The notes under the pieces: generated by a model | Database searches by the model: none | What the model saw: only the letters and a program-made list of their open reading frames with translations | What the model was told of the DNA's origin: nothing | Assembly (NCBI GenBank): GCA_002714015.1 | Contig: PAWF01000048.1 | Coordinates: 23,236-29,365 of the forward strand | Reading direction: 5' to 3' | Source: Gammaproteobacteria bacterium | GTDB taxonomy: Bacteria > Pseudomonadota > Alphaproteobacteria > UBA828 | Length of the DNA: 6,130 bases | Shown here: positions 5,519 through 6,130 of the stretch, one piece after another | Numbering within the stretch: the stretch's first letter is position 1 | Layout of the letters: each line of letters starts with the position of its first letter | Translations under genes and position numbers: made by a program

Positions 5519-6130
5519 TTAAAGTTTTTGATTCCCATTCTTATCGTCTTTTGTTTCAGCCAAGTACTTTCGTGCTTCTTCTAATTGTTCTTTTTGCCCT
5601 ATGTCTTTCCAATATCCAAAAATTGGAAAACTTATGACCTTTGAACCTTCAGAAATTTCTTTTGAAATTAAATCTGTCATGTCAATGTATTCGTCAGATT
5701 TAACTTTATTGATAATGCTTGGGCTAAGAACATATAGCCCCGAGTTGACCCAATATGATCTATTTGGTTTTTCCTCAATCGATATGACCGTTCCATTGGT
5801 ATTCACCACTCCATATGGAATATTTATTTCATGGAACTTTGTGCAGATGGTTATATCGGCTTTATTATCTCTATGGTATTTAACCAGATCTCTGAAGTCT
5901 AAATCAATAATTACATCAGAGTTAGTAACTATATAGGGTTTGCCATCCTTGATATTATCAATAAGTGATAGTGATCCAGCAGTACCTAATGGCTTTTCCT
6001 CTTTAATATAGTCAATGTTTACTCCTATTTTACTGCCATCTCCTAGATGAGTAGTTATTTGATCAGAGAGAAAGTTAACACTCACTATGAAATCCAGAAA
6101 ACCAAAATTTTTAAAATTATCAATAACAAT
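5519..6130 (-). CDS. Sugar-1-phosphate nucleotidyltransferase, PtmE-like (5' end outside window)
   Basis: The C-terminal 203 residues of a nucleotidyltransferase are visible, with the frame open to the right edge. The GTG at 6085 is not the start: the preceding 15 codons (IVIDNFKNFGFLDFI) continue the family pattern, and the catalytic GxGxRLxP signature must lie further upstream. Numbering from the first visible residue, it shows LGTAG (48-52), TNSD (69-72, the metal-binding Asp of the usual NGD), EEKP (119-122), VNSGLYVL (128-135) and YWKDIG (173-178). These are typical of NTP_transferase enzymes that make NDP-sugars from a sugar 1-phosphate. The closest type I recognise is the CBS-domain guanylyltransferase of legionaminic acid loci (PtmE, making GDP-GlcNAc), but the part where CBS domains would be is not visible. 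RmlA-like or mannose-1-phosphate guanylyltransferases are alternatives. The C-terminus (AETKDDKNGNQKL) is a short charged tail with no acyltransferase repeats. It precedes the NeuC/LegG gene, consistent with a shared pathway. Confidence 0.82.
   Translation of the reverse strand: MVIDNFKNFGFLDFIVSVNFLSDQITTHLGDGSKIGVNIDYIKEEKPLGTAGSLSLIDNIKDGKPYIVTNSDVIIDLDFRDLVKYHRDNKADITICTKFHEINIPYGVVNTNGTVISIEEKPNRSYWVNSGLYVLSPSIINKVKSDEYIDMTDLISKEISEGSKVISFPIFGYWKDIGQKEQLEEARKYLAETKDDKNGNQKL

Noticed and set aside
5601..5936. Plus-strand open frame of about 111 codons opposite the nucleotidyltransferase
   Set aside because: The opposite strand carries a clear nucleotidyltransferase with ordered motifs; the + frame shows no recognisable domain.
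6083..6085. GTG at 6085 as the start of the nucleotidyltransferase, giving a 188-residue protein
   Set aside because: The frame stays open to the window edge and the preceding 15 residues fit the family, so the gene starts outside the window.

Overview
The window is a surface-polysaccharide (O-antigen, capsule or glycan) gene region from an AT-rich Gram-negative bacterium. Wzz-type chain-length genes occur in Gram-negative bacteria, and base composition is roughly one third G+C by eye. Genes are tightly packed, with many A/T-ending codons and one GTG start. An AT-rich marine proteobacterium would fit, but this is a guess from style; no rRNA or marker gene is present.

Left part, + strand (1-4298): a compact run of co-directional genes. 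The last codons of an upstream ORF (1-27) lead into a Wzz-family polysaccharide co-polymerase (30-929). Four sugar-acid or sugar-nucleotide enzymes follow: a HpcH/HpaI-type pyruvate aldolase (952-1728), a CMP-acylneuraminate/CMP-Kdo synthetase-like cytidylyltransferase (1731-2405), a short D-2-hydroxyacid dehydrogenase of the phosphoglycerate dehydrogenase type (2439-3410) and an extended SDR sugar epimerase/dehydratase (3420-4298). Gaps are 2 to 33 bases, so one transcript is likely.

Right part, - strand (4300-6130): two genes read toward the first operon. A nucleotidyltransferase resembling the sugar-1-phosphate nucleotidyltransferases of legionaminic acid pathways enters from beyond the right edge (6130-5519, 5' end missing). 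It is followed by a NeuC/LegG-type hydrolysing UDP- or GDP-sugar 2-epimerase (5460-4300). This pair looks like the tail of a nonulosonic acid (legionaminic- or sialic-like) operon whose other genes lie outside the window. The two operons converge with a single base between their stop codons.

The most interesting element is the four-gene cassette after wzz. A pyruvate aldolase beside a CMP-sugar synthetase-like enzyme, a 2-hydroxyacid dehydrogenase and an SDR suggests synthesis of a CMP-activated 2-keto-3-deoxy (ulosonic-like) acid. Carbon-carbon bond formation would then use a pyruvate aldolase rather than a PEP-dependent NeuB/KdsA-type synthase. This is a hypothesis from family membership and gene order; no substrate can be read from the sequence. 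I see no RNA genes, CRISPR, insertion sequences or convincing terminators, and no gene-free stretch over 58 bases.
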